A program made the translations under genes and the position numbers. From positions 1 through 48,678 of the forward strand of contig CAIONS010000005.1 in NCBI GenBank assembly GCA_903859715.1: a stretch of 48,678 nucleotides of DNA, in the 5' to 3' direction. This document shows, in pieces, positions 27,945 to 41,046 of the stretch. Numbering within the stretch: position 1 is the stretch's first letter; each line of letters opens with the position of its first letter. Origin of the DNA: an uncultured Opitutia bacterium. GTDB lineage: Bacteria > Verrucomicrobiota > Verrucomicrobiia > Opitutales > Opitutaceae. A model generated the notes under the pieces. It did not search any database and was not told the DNA's origin. It saw only the letters and a list, made by a program, of their open reading frames with translations.

Positions 27945-28850
27945 TTAACCGGCGTCCTCCTCCTTCATCCGGAAGGTCAGGTTGACCGTCTCGCCCTTGT
28001 GGTCCGGCCGTGCCCCAATCGGGCGGAACCGGCTGATCGCATCGAGCACGGCCCGGTCAAACTCGGCGCTCCCCGACGAGCGGGTGATTTGGGCGCCTGA
28101 CACCGAGCCATCCGCTCCCAACCGGAACTCCGCAATCGCGATCAGCGAATCGCTCAGGCCCGGCGGCTTATCCAGATTCTCCAGCATCCGGCGCTTCAGC
28201 AGTGAGAAATAGGCATCCATCAGCTCGCCTTCCTCCCGGGTCAGGGCCTTGCCTCCCGCCCCGCTCTTGCTGGCCGTCGAACCGCCCACCACTCCGCCGG
28301 CGATGCCTTCGGCGTCGATGTGCTTCACGTTGGGATTTCCGCCCGCCGCTGCGATTTTGGCCGCCTTGTTCTGCCGGTCAAATTCCTCCTTCGTCAGCCG
28401 CTTTTGCTCCGCCTCGCGTTCTTTCTTGATCTCCTGCTTGGCCTTCGACTCCGCCCGGATGATCTTCCGTTTGATTTGCCGGGAGAAATTCGGGGCCGTG
28501 TTGTCCGCGGGCTTTGCCGGGGTTTTGGTCACGGCCACGGGTTTTTCGACCGGTGCTTGGGTCACTTGAGGCTCGGGCGTCGACTCAGCCGGGGGTGAGA
28601 CCGCCATGGCAAGAGGCGTGAGCACAGGCGCTGGCGGCTCCTGAAGGGTCAGCTTGACGCCGCCCTGGACACCGAGCGCTGGCGCCTGGGTCGCAGCGTA
28701 GTCGTCCCCTTCCCCGGCCACCAACTCGAAGACCTTGGGCACTTCCTTGACCTGCGTTTGCAGCGCATAGGTGAAGAGCAGGATCACGCCCACCAGCGCA
28801 GCATGCAGGCTCGCCGACAAAAGCAGGGCACTGGGTGAACGGGCGGTCAT
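27945..28850 (-). CDS. TonB/TolA-like energy transducer
   Basis: A 301-residue inner-membrane-anchored protein. One N-terminal helix ('LSASLHAALVGVILLFTYAL') is followed by a Pro-rich stretch. A long Lys/Glu-rich helical segment of TolA type comes next ('KAKQEIKKEREAEQKRL'). The C-terminal TonB/TolA domain contains 'IAEFRLGADGSVSGAQI' and ends near 'GETVNLTFRMKE'. It transmits proton-motive-force energy from an ExbB/ExbD (TolQ/TolR) motor to the outer membrane. It follows exbD and exbB on the same strand. The charged helical middle favours TolA over TonB, but the call is not certain. Confidence 0.88.
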   Translation of the reverse strand: MTARSPSALLLSASLHAALVGVILLFTYALQTQVKEVPKVFELVAGEGDDYAATQAPALGVQGGVKLTLQEPPAPVLTPLAMAVSPPAESTPEPQVTQAPVEKPVAVTKTPAKPADNTAPNFSRQIKRKIIRAESKAKQEIKKEREAEQKRLTKEEFDRQNKAAKIAAAGGNPNVKHIDAEGIAGGVVGGSTASKSGAGGKALTREEGELMDAYFSLLKRRMLENLDKPPGLSDSLIAIAEFRLGADGSVSGAQITRSSGSAEFDRAVLDAISRFRPIGARPDHKGETVNLTFRMKEEDAG

Positions 28851-28910
28851 GGCGTCACGAAGAGAACGTGCGGGCGGTGGATGTCTTAGCCTGAATTCAT
28901 CGCCGGCCGA

Positions 28911-29342
28911 TCAACCCGGCGTCTGCGTGTCCAGCGTGAACTTCAACAGGTTGTTCTTCTTCAGCTCGTCCATGAGCTGCACGACCTTCTCGTAGGGCAG
29001 CTTGGCGTCGCCTTGGATCCGGATGATCGGGACTCTTGCGGAGGTCGCATACTCGTGGAGCCGGACTTTGAGTTCGCTGAACGACACCGGGGTCGGCCGG
29101 TTCTCGAGGTAGAAATTGCCGCGGGCGTCGATCGCGATCGCCACGTAGCGGGCATCCTTGTCCGGCTTCACCTGCGGACTCCGCGACTCGCTCGGCAGGT
29201 TGACCGGGATGCTCTGCTCCTGCTTGGCCGACGTCGTGATCATGAAGATGATCAGGAGCGTGAAGCCCAGGTCGATGAGGTTGGTGACGTTCAGCTCCGA
29301 GATCGGATGCTGCGCATGCTTGCGGCGGAAAGTGCGGGCCAT
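28911..29342 (-). CDS. ExbD/TolR family biopolymer transport protein
   Basis: A 143-residue ExbD/TolR protein. The cytoplasmic start 'ISELNVTNLIDLGFTLLIIF' leads into the single transmembrane helix, and its Asp (in 'LIDLGF') is the proton-path residue of the family. A periplasmic alpha/beta domain follows ('VPIIRIQGDAKLPYEKVVQLMDELKK'-type segment at the C-terminus). It works with the ExbB/TolQ protein encoded 18 bases upstream and the TonB/TolA-like protein encoded 60 bases downstream. Confidence 0.93.
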   Translation of the reverse strand: MARTFRRKHAQHPISELNVTNLIDLGFTLLIIFMITTSAKQEQSIPVNLPSESRSPQVKPDKDARYVAIAIDARGNFYLENRPTPVSFSELKVRLHEYATSARVPIIRIQGDAKLPYEKVVQLMDELKKNNLLKFTLDTQTPG

Positions 29343-29360
29343 GGCGGAGGGCTCCGTCGC

Positions 29361-30062
29361 TCAGCTCTCGAGCTCCAGCCGGTCGGCGAGCGAACTGGCG
29401 AAATTCTCCAGCTCGGTGATCAGCTGCTTGGTATTGCCGAGGAGAAAATTATAACCGAACACCGACGGGATCGCGACCACCAGGCCGGCGATCGTCGTGA
29501 GCAGCGCGGCCGAGACGCCGGGCGCGAGGGTCTTGATGCTGGCCGATTCCTGCACGGCCACGGCGCTGAAGGCCTCCATGACGCCCCAGACTGTGCCGAG
29601 CATGCCGAGGAACGGCGCGCCGGTGACAATCGTGGCGAGGAAGATCATGCTCGATTCGTAGCGCAGCGTCTGGCGTGACAGCGCCCGTTGCAGCGCATTC
29701 TCCGCGTGCTCGAGGCGCGCGCGCGGCGTGGCATCGCCCTTTTCCTTCGCGATGGCGGTGGCGCGCCAGTACGCCTCGATCGCATCGGTGAAAAGGTCCG
29801 CATACGGGATCGAGCGCTTGTTGCGGAATGATTCCGGCAGGTTGAGCAGCGTCTTCTGGTCGTTCAGGTGAGACTCGAACGCCTGGTTCAGCTGGCGGAG
29901 CCGCTTCAGTTCAAAGTGCTTCCCGATCATGATCGACCAGGCGATGATGCTGAAGACCGCGAGGCCGCTGGTGATAATCTGGCCGACGACGTCGCACTTG
30001 AGGAAAACATCGATGAGGTTGGTCGTCGCAAGGACGGGTGAAAAAAGGACGGTGGCGGGCAT
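29361..30062 (-). CDS. MotA/TolQ/ExbB family proton channel protein
   Basis: A 233-residue TolQ/ExbB protein with three transmembrane helices. The first is near residues 25-45. The conserved pair near the C-terminus includes 'GAPFLGMLGTVWGVMEAF' and 'LAPGVSAALLTTIAGLVVAI', the family's hallmark helices 2 and 3. ATG 30062 is chosen because the family similarity starts there; a long in-frame upstream extension to 30386 runs through the divergent kinase gene and is not credible. It is the first gene of exbB-exbD-tonB. Confidence 0.93.
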   Translation of the reverse strand: MPATVLFSPVLATTNLIDVFLKCDVVGQIITSGLAVFSIIAWSIMIGKHFELKRLRQLNQAFESHLNDQKTLLNLPESFRNKRSIPYADLFTDAIEAYWRATAIAKEKGDATPRARLEHAENALQRALSRQTLRYESSMIFLATIVTGAPFLGMLGTVWGVMEAFSAVAVQESASIKTLAPGVSAALLTTIAGLVVAIPSVFGYNFLLGNTKQLITELENFASSLADRLELES

Positions 30063-30174
30063 CGCGCCAAAGAGTTGGAGGGTTTGGCGGACGCGTTCAA
30101 CGGAAATTCCCGCCGATCTCACGCGATTCTGTTTGCGAGTGTCCGCCGGGGATTTTTCGCTGAGTCCCCGTCCC

Positions 30175-31287
30175 ATGAATTTCAAAACCCGCACGCTGCA
30201 GGAACTTCGCGACCGCCGGGGCGTTCTCGCCTCGAAACAGGCCCTGCTGGGCTTTGACGGCTTCGTCGACACCATCGTGGCGCCGGTCGCGCTCCGGGCG
30301 GGCCAGGGGGAGAATTTCACGCCGATCACCACCATCACCGAGTTTGGGCAGCGCATCCTCGGGGCGGCCGGCAAGAGCACCAACATCGAGTTTTACCCGC
30401 GCATGGACAAGCTGGGCGGCAACGGCCCCATCATGGCCAGCGCCCTGCTCGCCCATGGCGCGCCCGTGACCTACATCGGCGCGCTCGGCCGCTCCTCGAT
30501 TCACCCGGCCTTCGCGGATTTCGCGAGCCGCGCCAGGGTGATCTCGCTCTGCGACCCGGCGGCGACGACCGCGGTCGAGTTCACGGATGGCAAGCTCATG
30601 CTCGGCATGATGCGCAGCCTCGACGAGATCACGCCGGAGAAAATCACGGCGGTCATGGGCGACGGCGCCTTTGCCGCCGCCTTGGGTGCCGCGGACCTGG
30701 TCGGGCTCGTGAACTGGACGATGATCCCGAACATGACCGCGATCTTCACCGATCTTGTCACCCGCGTGCTGCCGCGCGTGCCGGTGCGCCCGGGACGCGG
30801 ATTCTTCTTCGACCTGGCCGATCCGGAGAAGCGCTCCCAGTCCGACCTGGTCTATGCGCTCGAGACCATCGCCCAGTTCGAGCAATTCGGCCGCGTCACC
30901 CTCGGGCTTAATCTCAAGGAAGCTCAGCAGGTCTTCACCACCCTCGGCTTCGGCGCCGAAACCGAGACGGAAAGCGGCCTCCGCGCCATGGCGGAGAAAA
31001 TCCGCGCGCGCCTCGACCTGACCACCGTCGTTGTCCACCCCAAGGAATCCGCGGCCTGCGCCACGCGGGAAGGCACGTTCTGGGTGCCGGGCCCCTACTT
31101 TGCCCAACCGCTGATCACGACGGGCGCCGGCGACCATTTCAACGCCGGCTTTGCCGCCGCCCAGCTGATGGGCTGCTCGCCCGAGGCCGCCCTCGGCCTC
31201 GGTGTCTGCACCAGCGGGCATTATGTGCGGACGGCCCGCAGTCCTTCCCTGGCCGATCTCGAAACCTTCCTCGCGAACTGGAAATAA
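30175..31287 (+). CDS. PfkB-family carbohydrate kinase
   Basis: A 370-residue ribokinase-superfamily sugar kinase. The substrate-side Gly-Gly region is 'DKLGGNGPIMASALLAHGAP'. The catalytic base Asp lies in the C-terminal signature 'TTGAGDHFNAGFAAA'. The particular sugar cannot be told; candidates are fructose, ribose, adenosine or a similar substrate. ATG 30175 is chosen because family similarity starts a few residues later; the in-frame upstream extension to 29929 runs into the divergent exbB gene. It is followed 17 bases later by tmk, so the two may be cotranscribed. Confidence 0.9.
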   Translation: MNFKTRTLQELRDRRGVLASKQALLGFDGFVDTIVAPVALRAGQGENFTPITTITEFGQRILGAAGKSTNIEFYPRMDKLGGNGPIMASALLAHGAPVTYIGALGRSSIHPAFADFASRARVISLCDPAATTAVEFTDGKLMLGMMRSLDEITPEKITAVMGDGAFAAALGAADLVGLVNWTMIPNMTAIFTDLVTRVLPRVPVRPGRGFFFDLADPEKRSQSDLVYALETIAQFEQFGRVTLGLNLKEAQQVFTTLGFGAETETESGLRAMAEKIRARLDLTTVVVHPKESAACATREGTFWVPGPYFAQPLITTGAGDHFNAGFAAAQLMGCSPEAALGLGVCTSGHYVRTARSPSLADLETFLANWK

Positions 31288-31304
31288 TCCCCCACGATTT
31301 TCCC

Positions 31305-31952
31305 ATGCCCCTGAAATCAAAACCCGCCGGAAAACTAATCTCCTTCGAAGGCTCCGAAGGCAGCGGTAAATCCACCCAGATTTCCCGCCTCGCTGCGCAT
31401 CTCCAGAAAGCCGGCCGTGAGGTCGTCTCCACCCGCGAACCGGGCGGCACGGAGATCGGCGAACAGATCCGCAATATCATCGTCCATAACTCCAAGGGCG
31501 ACGAGATGTGCGCCGAGACCGAGCTGCTGCTCTTCACGGCGGCGCGGGCCCAGGTGGTCCGCGAGGTCATCGCCCCCGCGCTCATCCGCGGCGCCGTGGT
31601 GCTGACGGACCGGTATCTCGACTCCTCCACCGTTTACCAAGGGATCGGCCGCAACCTCGCCGCCGATCCCGTTGCCCAGGTCAATCGTTTCGCCGTCGGC
31701 AAAGTCATGCCCGATCTCACCGTGGTGATCGACGTGCCGACCGAGGTGAGCCTCGCCCGGATCCGTCGCCGGGCTTCCGATCTGCCCGACCGCATGGAAC
31801 GCGAGAACATCGATTTCTACAAAAAAATCCGCGAAGGCTATCTCGTGCTCGCGAAGGGCCTGCCCGACCGCTTCGTCGTGTTCGACGGCACCTTGAATGA
31901 GGACGCCTTGGAGAAGAAAATCTGGGCCACGGTGAAAGAGCGCATCGGGTGA
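31305..31952 (+). CDS. tmk: Thymidylate kinase
   Basis: A 215-residue dTMP kinase that makes dTDP for DNA synthesis. The P-loop is 'EGSEGSGKST'. 'REPGGTEIGEQIR' contains the DR/PGG substrate site, and 'LTDRYLDSSTVYQG' the conserved DRY-type motif. The lid region 'RIRRRASDLPDRME' carries several arginines. The next gene is holB, the frequent tmk-holB pair. The start lies behind a pyrimidine-rich TTTTCCC, with no Shine-Dalgarno. Confidence 0.97.
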   Translation: MPLKSKPAGKLISFEGSEGSGKSTQISRLAAHLQKAGREVVSTREPGGTEIGEQIRNIIVHNSKGDEMCAETELLLFTAARAQVVREVIAPALIRGAVVLTDRYLDSSTVYQGIGRNLAADPVAQVNRFAVGKVMPDLTVVIDVPTEVSLARIRRRASDLPDRMERENIDFYKKIREGYLVLAKGLPDRFVVFDGTLNEDALEKKIWATVKERIG

Positions 31953-31976
31953 GACGCAGAGCCACGCCGGTGGAAA

Positions 31977-32096
31977 ATGGAAAGTCGCATGGTGAAAGCC
32001 TAATTTCGGTGGATCTGAAACGTCTGAACCGTGCCGCAGCTCCCGCCGGCTGATTTCCGGTCTTCCCACTTTCGCCTTTCACCTCTCAACTTTCCC
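31977..32096. repeat. Purine/pyrimidine-rich imperfect inverted repeat before holB
   Basis: A purine-rich arm (about 31977-32000, with GGAAAGT and GGTGAAAG) faces a pyrimidine-rich arm (about 32072-32096, CTTTCACCTCTCAACTTTCC). The second arm ends two bases before the holB ATG. The same GAAAG/CTTTC word pattern recurs at 45187-45295. Confidence 0.55.
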
Positions 32097-32097
32097 C

Positions 32098-33054
32098 ATG
32101 ACTGCCGCTACTCCCTGGCCCGCCGCCCTTGCCGGCAGTCCCGCCGTGGCGGTCATTGAACAGGCCATCGCGCGTCAGCGGCTGTCGCACAGCCTGCTGC
32201 TCCATGGCGACGATCACGACACCTTGGCGGCAGTCGCCCTCGCGATCGCGGACCGGCTGCTCAACGTCCCGCCTGCCGCCGCCTCGTTTCCGCCGGACCA
32301 GCATCCCGACTGTTTCATTCTCCGGCCTGCGGGCAAGATGCGGCAGATCTCCGCCGATGCGACGCGCGAACTGATCGGCAAGGTCCAGGTGTCGCCCGCC
32401 GTCGCCCCGCGCAAGGTCGCGATCCTTCACGAGGTCGACCGCATGAACACCGCCGCGGCCAATGTGTTCCTCAAGACCCTCGAGGAGCCGCCGGCCAATA
32501 CCACGCTGCTCCTGCTGACGACCCGGCCCTACGCCCTGCTGCCGACCATCCGCAGCCGCGTGCTGCATTTCAGGTTTCCATCCGCAGCCTCGGCCGTGAC
32601 CGCGGATGGCTGGACAGCATGGCTGGAGGATTATCGCGGCTGGCTGGTCCGGCTGAGCGAAGGCGTGAGCGGCAAGACCGCCATCGCCGACCAGGTCTTC
32701 ACCCTCTACGGCCTGGTCGCCCGGTTCAGCGCCGTACTTGATTTCGCCACCACCGAAGTCTGGAAACAGCAGAAGGAGAAACTGCCGCCCGACCTCGCGG
32801 ACGATGAGCAGGTCGCCATCGAGACCGGCATCGCGAATGGCCTCCGCGCCCGGCTGTTTGCCGAGATCGAGACGGCCACGCGCACGTTTGCCCTGCCCCG
32901 GCTCGCCGCTGGCGATGAGCGCATGCGCCGCGTGTATCCGGCCGCAATCGAGAAACTCGAACACAACGTCGGGCTGCTCAGGCTGAATCTCAACGAATCC
33001 GCCGCGCTGGAGGATTTCATGCTCAGCTCGCTCCGGCTGTGGACCCAGCGATGA
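32098..33054 (+). CDS. holB: DNA polymerase III subunit delta' (clamp loader)
   Basis: A 318-residue AAA+-like clamp loader subunit. The 'RQRLSHSLLLHGDD' opening corresponds to the P-loop region but lacks the GxxGxGKT residues, as expected for non-ATPase delta'. 'KVAILHEVDRMNTAAANVFLKTLEEPP' is the family's Walker B/sensor region, with DEAD degenerated. 'TIRSRVLHFRF' matches the SRC region, with Val for Cys. It follows tmk, its usual partner. It acts in loading the beta sliding clamp. Confidence 0.9.
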   Translation: MTAATPWPAALAGSPAVAVIEQAIARQRLSHSLLLHGDDHDTLAAVALAIADRLLNVPPAAASFPPDQHPDCFILRPAGKMRQISADATRELIGKVQVSPAVAPRKVAILHEVDRMNTAAANVFLKTLEEPPANTTLLLLTTRPYALLPTIRSRVLHFRFPSAASAVTADGWTAWLEDYRGWLVRLSEGVSGKTAIADQVFTLYGLVARFSAVLDFATTEVWKQQKEKLPPDLADDEQVAIETGIANGLRARLFAEIETATRTFALPRLAAGDERMRRVYPAAIEKLEHNVGLLRLNLNESAALEDFMLSSLRLWTQR

Positions 33055-33081
33055 GCTCCCCGGCCTGCTTCTTTTCCATTC

Positions 33082-34047
33082 ATGCTGCGTCTCCTCTTCG
33101 CCGCCTTGCTTGCGTCGTTAACGCTCTCGCCGGCGCTCCGCGCGGCGGATGATGTCCTCAGCCCGGCTTCGTTAACGGAGTTGCAGGCCCTGGCGAAGGA
33201 GTACGTCCGCCTACAGCCCTCGGCGGTGTTCTTGAAGCAACGCTGGGATCTCGCCGAGCCCTTCTTCGTGGAGGCCGAGGCGCTGGCCAAGACGGATTTT
33301 TCCGCCGCTGCCCCCAAGTATCTCGTGGCTCAGGACATTCTCCGGTCGGCATTTTGCACTGCGCCCGTGGGCCCGGCTCCGTCCGACCCGGTGATCCAGG
33401 GCGTCGTCACCGGCTGGAACAAAGTGATGACGAAGGACGAGGCCGTGGCACTGGTCACCGCGCGCGGGCCGGCGTCGTACGGCATCGAGCAACTCCAGGT
33501 CAGCTACCAGCGCGGCGACTTCACGGAGGAGCACAAGTCGTGGGCCGACCAGATCGAGGCGATCTTCCACGGACGCGACCGGGTGCGGGCAGAGTTGGTC
33601 GTGAAACGCAGCGTGATCGATCCCGCGATGGCGAAGGAAGGTGCGGCGATTGACAAGTCGCGCGACCGGACTGACCGAGGCGTGGCAGAGGTGAAGCGCG
33701 TGGACCTGGAGATGAGACGCGGTGCGGCCGAGGTGGACAGCGACGCCGACGACCTGCACCACGACCATGCCAAATTGGTCGCCGACATCAGTCGCTACAA
33801 GAAAGCGCCGGCGGGAACCTACGGTTCCGATTACTACGACGAGTTGAAGCACCGGAAACTGGAGTATGAGCTGAACGCCGAGAATCTGCGCAACAAGATG
33901 ACGTCTTTCACTGCCCAGATTCAGCAAAATCGGAACACGAGCGATGAGATCAACGAGGAGATCACCGCGACAAATGCGCGCGCGGCACGGTACGACTCAT
34001 TCCTCGCCGTGCGGAAGCAGATTAACGCGATCGAGAAAGCGAACTGA
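33082..34047 (+). CDS. Hypothetical exported protein, helical
   Basis: A 321-residue protein with a signal peptide ('LLFAALLASLTLSPALRA', cleavage about residue 21). The mature part is highly charged and predicted helical. The segment from about residue 190 to the end ('LRNKMTSFTAQIQQNRNTSD' region) suggests coiled coil. I recognise no domain. It begins 27 bases after holB, and its end lies nine bases from the convergent lacZ stop. No function is proposed. Confidence 0.75.
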   Translation: MLRLLFAALLASLTLSPALRAADDVLSPASLTELQALAKEYVRLQPSAVFLKQRWDLAEPFFVEAEALAKTDFSAAAPKYLVAQDILRSAFCTAPVGPAPSDPVIQGVVTGWNKVMTKDEAVALVTARGPASYGIEQLQVSYQRGDFTEEHKSWADQIEAIFHGRDRVRAELVVKRSVIDPAMAKEGAAIDKSRDRTDRGVAEVKRVDLEMRRGAAEVDSDADDLHHDHAKLVADISRYKKAPAGTYGSDYYDELKHRKLEYELNAENLRNKMTSFTAQIQQNRNTSDEINEEITATNARAARYDSFLAVRKQINAIEKAN

Positions 34048-34056
34048 GTTTTCGCG

Positions 34057-37973
<3,917 letters not shown>

Positions 37974-38066
37974 GCCCCACACGAAACACCGGAAAACTTA
38001 CTGCAAGCAAGGTTCTGAAAAATTTTCGTGTGCTTCGCCCGTTTCGTGGTTTCCTCGGCGTTCTTC

Positions 38067-40622
38067 ATGCCGGCCGAGAAACTCACCCCGATGATGCAGC
38101 AGTATTTCGAGGTTAAACGCGGCCTGCCGCGCGACACCCTCCTGCTCTTCCGCCTCGGGGATTTCTTCGAGATGTTTTTCGACGATGCCGTCGTCGCCTC
38201 CAAGCTGCTGGGCCTGACCCTGACCAAGCGCCAGGATCACCCGATGGCGGGCATTCCCGCCCATTCCTGCGACAACTACGTCACCAAGCTCCTTGCCGCG
38301 GGCAAGAAGGTCGCCATCTGCGACCAGGCGGAAACCGCCCAGCCCGGCCGGCTCGTGAAACGCCAGCTGACCCGCATCCTCTCCCCAGGTACCACCCTCG
38401 CCGCCAATCAGCTCGATGCCGCGCGCAATCACTACCTCTGTGCCCTTGCGCTCGATCAGCAGGGGCTGCACGCCGCCTGGCTGGATCTCTCGACTGGTGA
38501 GTTCAAAATCGCGACTGATCCCAACATCGCCAACTTGCTCCCGGTCCTCACCGCGCTGGATCCCGCGGAATTGCTCGTCATCGAGGGCGAGCTTTCCCGC
38601 TGGGCCGCGGCGTCGCATGACCAGGCCGCGATCCATGCGCTGCACGCCTTCTGCGGTTCGCGCCTGTGCTCCGAGTTATCCGGCTATCATTTCGAGACGG
38701 CCACCGGCGCCAAGACCGTGATGGACACGCTCGGTGTGCTCAACCTCCAGGGCTTTGGTCTCCTCCACTCGCATCCTGCGCTCGGCCCGGCCGGTGCGCT
38801 CGTGTACTACGCCACCGAAAATCTCTGCGCCAAACCCGAGAACCTGCGCGGCCTGCAGGAGTACCGCAGCGCCCGCACGCTCCTGCTGGATCCCGCCACA
38901 CTGCGCAATCTTGAGATTTTCGCCTCCAGCCGCGGCGCGCGTGAAGGATCTTTGCTGGGCGCCATCAACCGCACCACAACCTCGACGGGTGCGCGTCTGC
39001 TCGAGCGTTGGCTGGCCTCTCCCACCCTCGACCTGCCCGAGATCAACCGCCGCCAGGTCCTCATCGGAGAATTGCTGGCCCAGCCGTCCCGCCTCGCCGC
39101 CCTGCGTGAGCAGCTGGCCGGCGTGCGTGACATCCCGCGCATCCTCGGCCGGCTGCAAAACCGCCTGCGCAATCCCCGCGAACTCGGCGGCGTGAAGGAC
39201 ACGCTCCTGCAGCTGCCCGCATTGCGGGCTGAGCTGGCGGCGTTTGGCGGCCGGCTTTCCTCGGACTATCAGCCTCGTCTCGCCGAACTGCCCACCCTGC
39301 GCGACCTGCTCTCCCGCGCGCTCGCCGACGAACTCCCCAACGATCTGGCCGATGGCAATTATATCCGCCCAGGTCATGATGAGGAACTGGATCGGCTCCG
39401 GTCGCTGACTACGGGCAACAAAACGTGGCTTTCCGACCTCGAGCGCACCGAACAGGAGCGCACGGGCATTCGCAGCCTGAAGGTCCGGTTCACGAATAAT
39501 TTCGGTTATTACATCGAGATCACCAAGGCCAACCTCCACCTCGTGCCGGTCGATTATATCCGGCGGCAGACGACCGTCGGTGGCGAGCGCTACGTCACCG
39601 AGTCGCTGAAACTGAAGGAAAAGGAGATTTTCCATGCCGAGGAAAACGCCCTCGCCCGGGAGCTCGAGCTCTTCAACCAGCTCATCGCCGCCATTCTCGA
39701 CGAATCCCTTATCCTCGCCCAGACCGCCGACGCGCTCGCCGAACTCGATGTACTGGCCGGCTGGGCCGTCCTCGCCCGTGAATGGGGCTATTGCCGCCCG
39801 CTGCTCGACGAGGGCGAGGTCCTCGAGATCATCGAGGGCCGGCACCCGGTCGTGGAACAGATGCTCAAGGCCCCCGACGCCGCTCTGGCCCGTGGCACAA
39901 GTCAGGCCTTCGTGCCCAATGACACCCTGCTCGCCTGTGACGACGCCCAGATTGCGCTCATTACTGGCCCGAACATGGCCGGCAAATCCACCTACATCCG
40001 CCAGGTCGCGCTCATTACGTTGCTCGCCCAGGTCGGCTGCTGGGTACCGGCGAAGTCCTGCCGCGTCGGACTGGTGGACCGTATCTTCTCCCGCGTCGGC
40101 GCCAGCGACGACCTCGCCCGCGGGAACTCCACCTTCATGGTCGAGATGAACGAGACCGCGAACATCCTCAACACCGCCACGCACCGCTCGCTCATCATCC
40201 TCGACGAAATCGGCCGCGGCACCTCGACCTACGACGGCTTGTCCATCGCCTGGGCCGTCGTTGAGCACCTGCATCGCGAACCCGATCGCGGGCCGCGCAC
40301 CTTGTTTGCCACCCATTACCAGGAATTGACCCAGCTGGAAAAGCACCTGCCGCGCCTGCGCAATTTCTCAGTCGCCGTGAAGGAGTGGCAGGACGACATC
40401 GTCTTCGTCCGCCGCGTCGTGCCCGGCGCCGCCGACCGCAGCTACGGCATCCAAGTTGCCCGGCTCGCCGGCCTGCCGCTGAGCGTGATCGACCGCGCCA
40501 AGACCATTCTCAGCAAGCTCGAGGGGGACGAATCCAGCGTCACGGTCTCTGCTCCCCAGGCCCGGCCCAAGAAGAAGATCACGGTCGCCCCCGCGGATGA
40601 TTCCCAGCTGAGCCTGTTGTAG
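38067..40622 (+). CDS. mutS: DNA mismatch repair protein MutS
   Basis: An 851-residue MutS1 of normal length. The mismatch-recognition Phe-x-Glu motif is in 'LGDFFEMFFDDA'. The ATPase has Walker A 'TGPNMAGKSTYIRQ' (near residue 635), Walker B 'SLIILDEIGRG' and 'TLFATHYQELTQL'. ATG 38067 ('MPAEKLTPMMQQYFEVK') is chosen because the family starts there; ATG 38028 adds 13 unrelated residues. It finds base mismatches after replication; mutL is not in the window. Its stop lies three bases from the convergent PIN toxin gene. Confidence 0.97.
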   Translation: MPAEKLTPMMQQYFEVKRGLPRDTLLLFRLGDFFEMFFDDAVVASKLLGLTLTKRQDHPMAGIPAHSCDNYVTKLLAAGKKVAICDQAETAQPGRLVKRQLTRILSPGTTLAANQLDAARNHYLCALALDQQGLHAAWLDLSTGEFKIATDPNIANLLPVLTALDPAELLVIEGELSRWAAASHDQAAIHALHAFCGSRLCSELSGYHFETATGAKTVMDTLGVLNLQGFGLLHSHPALGPAGALVYYATENLCAKPENLRGLQEYRSARTLLLDPATLRNLEIFASSRGAREGSLLGAINRTTTSTGARLLERWLASPTLDLPEINRRQVLIGELLAQPSRLAALREQLAGVRDIPRILGRLQNRLRNPRELGGVKDTLLQLPALRAELAAFGGRLSSDYQPRLAELPTLRDLLSRALADELPNDLADGNYIRPGHDEELDRLRSLTTGNKTWLSDLERTEQERTGIRSLKVRFTNNFGYYIEITKANLHLVPVDYIRRQTTVGGERYVTESLKLKEKEIFHAEENALARELELFNQLIAAILDESLILAQTADALAELDVLAGWAVLAREWGYCRPLLDEGEVLEIIEGRHPVVEQMLKAPDAALARGTSQAFVPNDTLLACDDAQIALITGPNMAGKSTYIRQVALITLLAQVGCWVPAKSCRVGLVDRIFSRVGASDDLARGNSTFMVEMNETANILNTATHRSLIILDEIGRGTSTYDGLSIAWAVVEHLHREPDRGPRTLFATHYQELTQLEKHLPRLRNFSVAVKEWQDDIVFVRRVVPGAADRSYGIQVARLAGLPLSVIDRAKTILSKLEGDESSVTVSAPQARPKKKITVAPADDSQLSLL

Positions 40623-40625
40623 GCC

Positions 40626-41045
40626 TCAGCCCACCAGCGGAATTCCAAGCCTCGCCGCTGCATCGCGCATGCGCCGGTCGCGCGTAAAGAGCGGACCGGC
40701 ATCCACACTGAGGTAGGTGGCGAGGTGGATCGCATCCAGCGTGCGCAGGGGCAGCGGATAAACCTGCCGCATGACCTCTGCGGCTTGGTGGAGCAGTATC
40801 CCGTTGAGCGGGATCAGGCGCACGAATCCATCGGCGATGTGCTCCTCAAACCGAAGTTCAATCTCAGCCCTGAGACCCGATGAAATGACTCGGGCGCGTT
40901 CCTTGCCCAGCAGCGCACTTGCCACTTCGCCGATCAGCAGTTCGGAGGAAACAAATCCATCGCCGGTGCCTACGATGCTTTCACAACGCTCCGATTCTGC
41001 TTCCAACGCATAGAGCGGCACTGCGGCCGAGGTGTCCAAATACAT
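40626..41045 (-). CDS. vapC: PIN-domain ribonuclease toxin (VapC-like)
   Basis: A 139-residue PIN-domain protein with four acidic residues at the expected places: Asp in 'MYLDTSAAV', Glu in 'LLIGEVASALL', Asp in 'RTLDAIHLAT' and Asp in 'LFTRDRRM'. VapC toxins cut tRNA or rRNA when free of antitoxin. ATG 41045 lies one base after the upstream antitoxin stop, so the two are cotranscribed and probably coupled. An extended frame to 41171 overlaps the antitoxin gene and is rejected. Confidence 0.9.
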   Translation of the reverse strand: MYLDTSAAVPLYALEAESERCESIVGTGDGFVSSELLIGEVASALLGKERARVISSGLRAEIELRFEEHIADGFVRLIPLNGILLHQAAEVMRQVYPLPLRTLDAIHLATYLSVDAGPLFTRDRRMRDAAARLGIPLVG

Positions 41046-41046
41046 G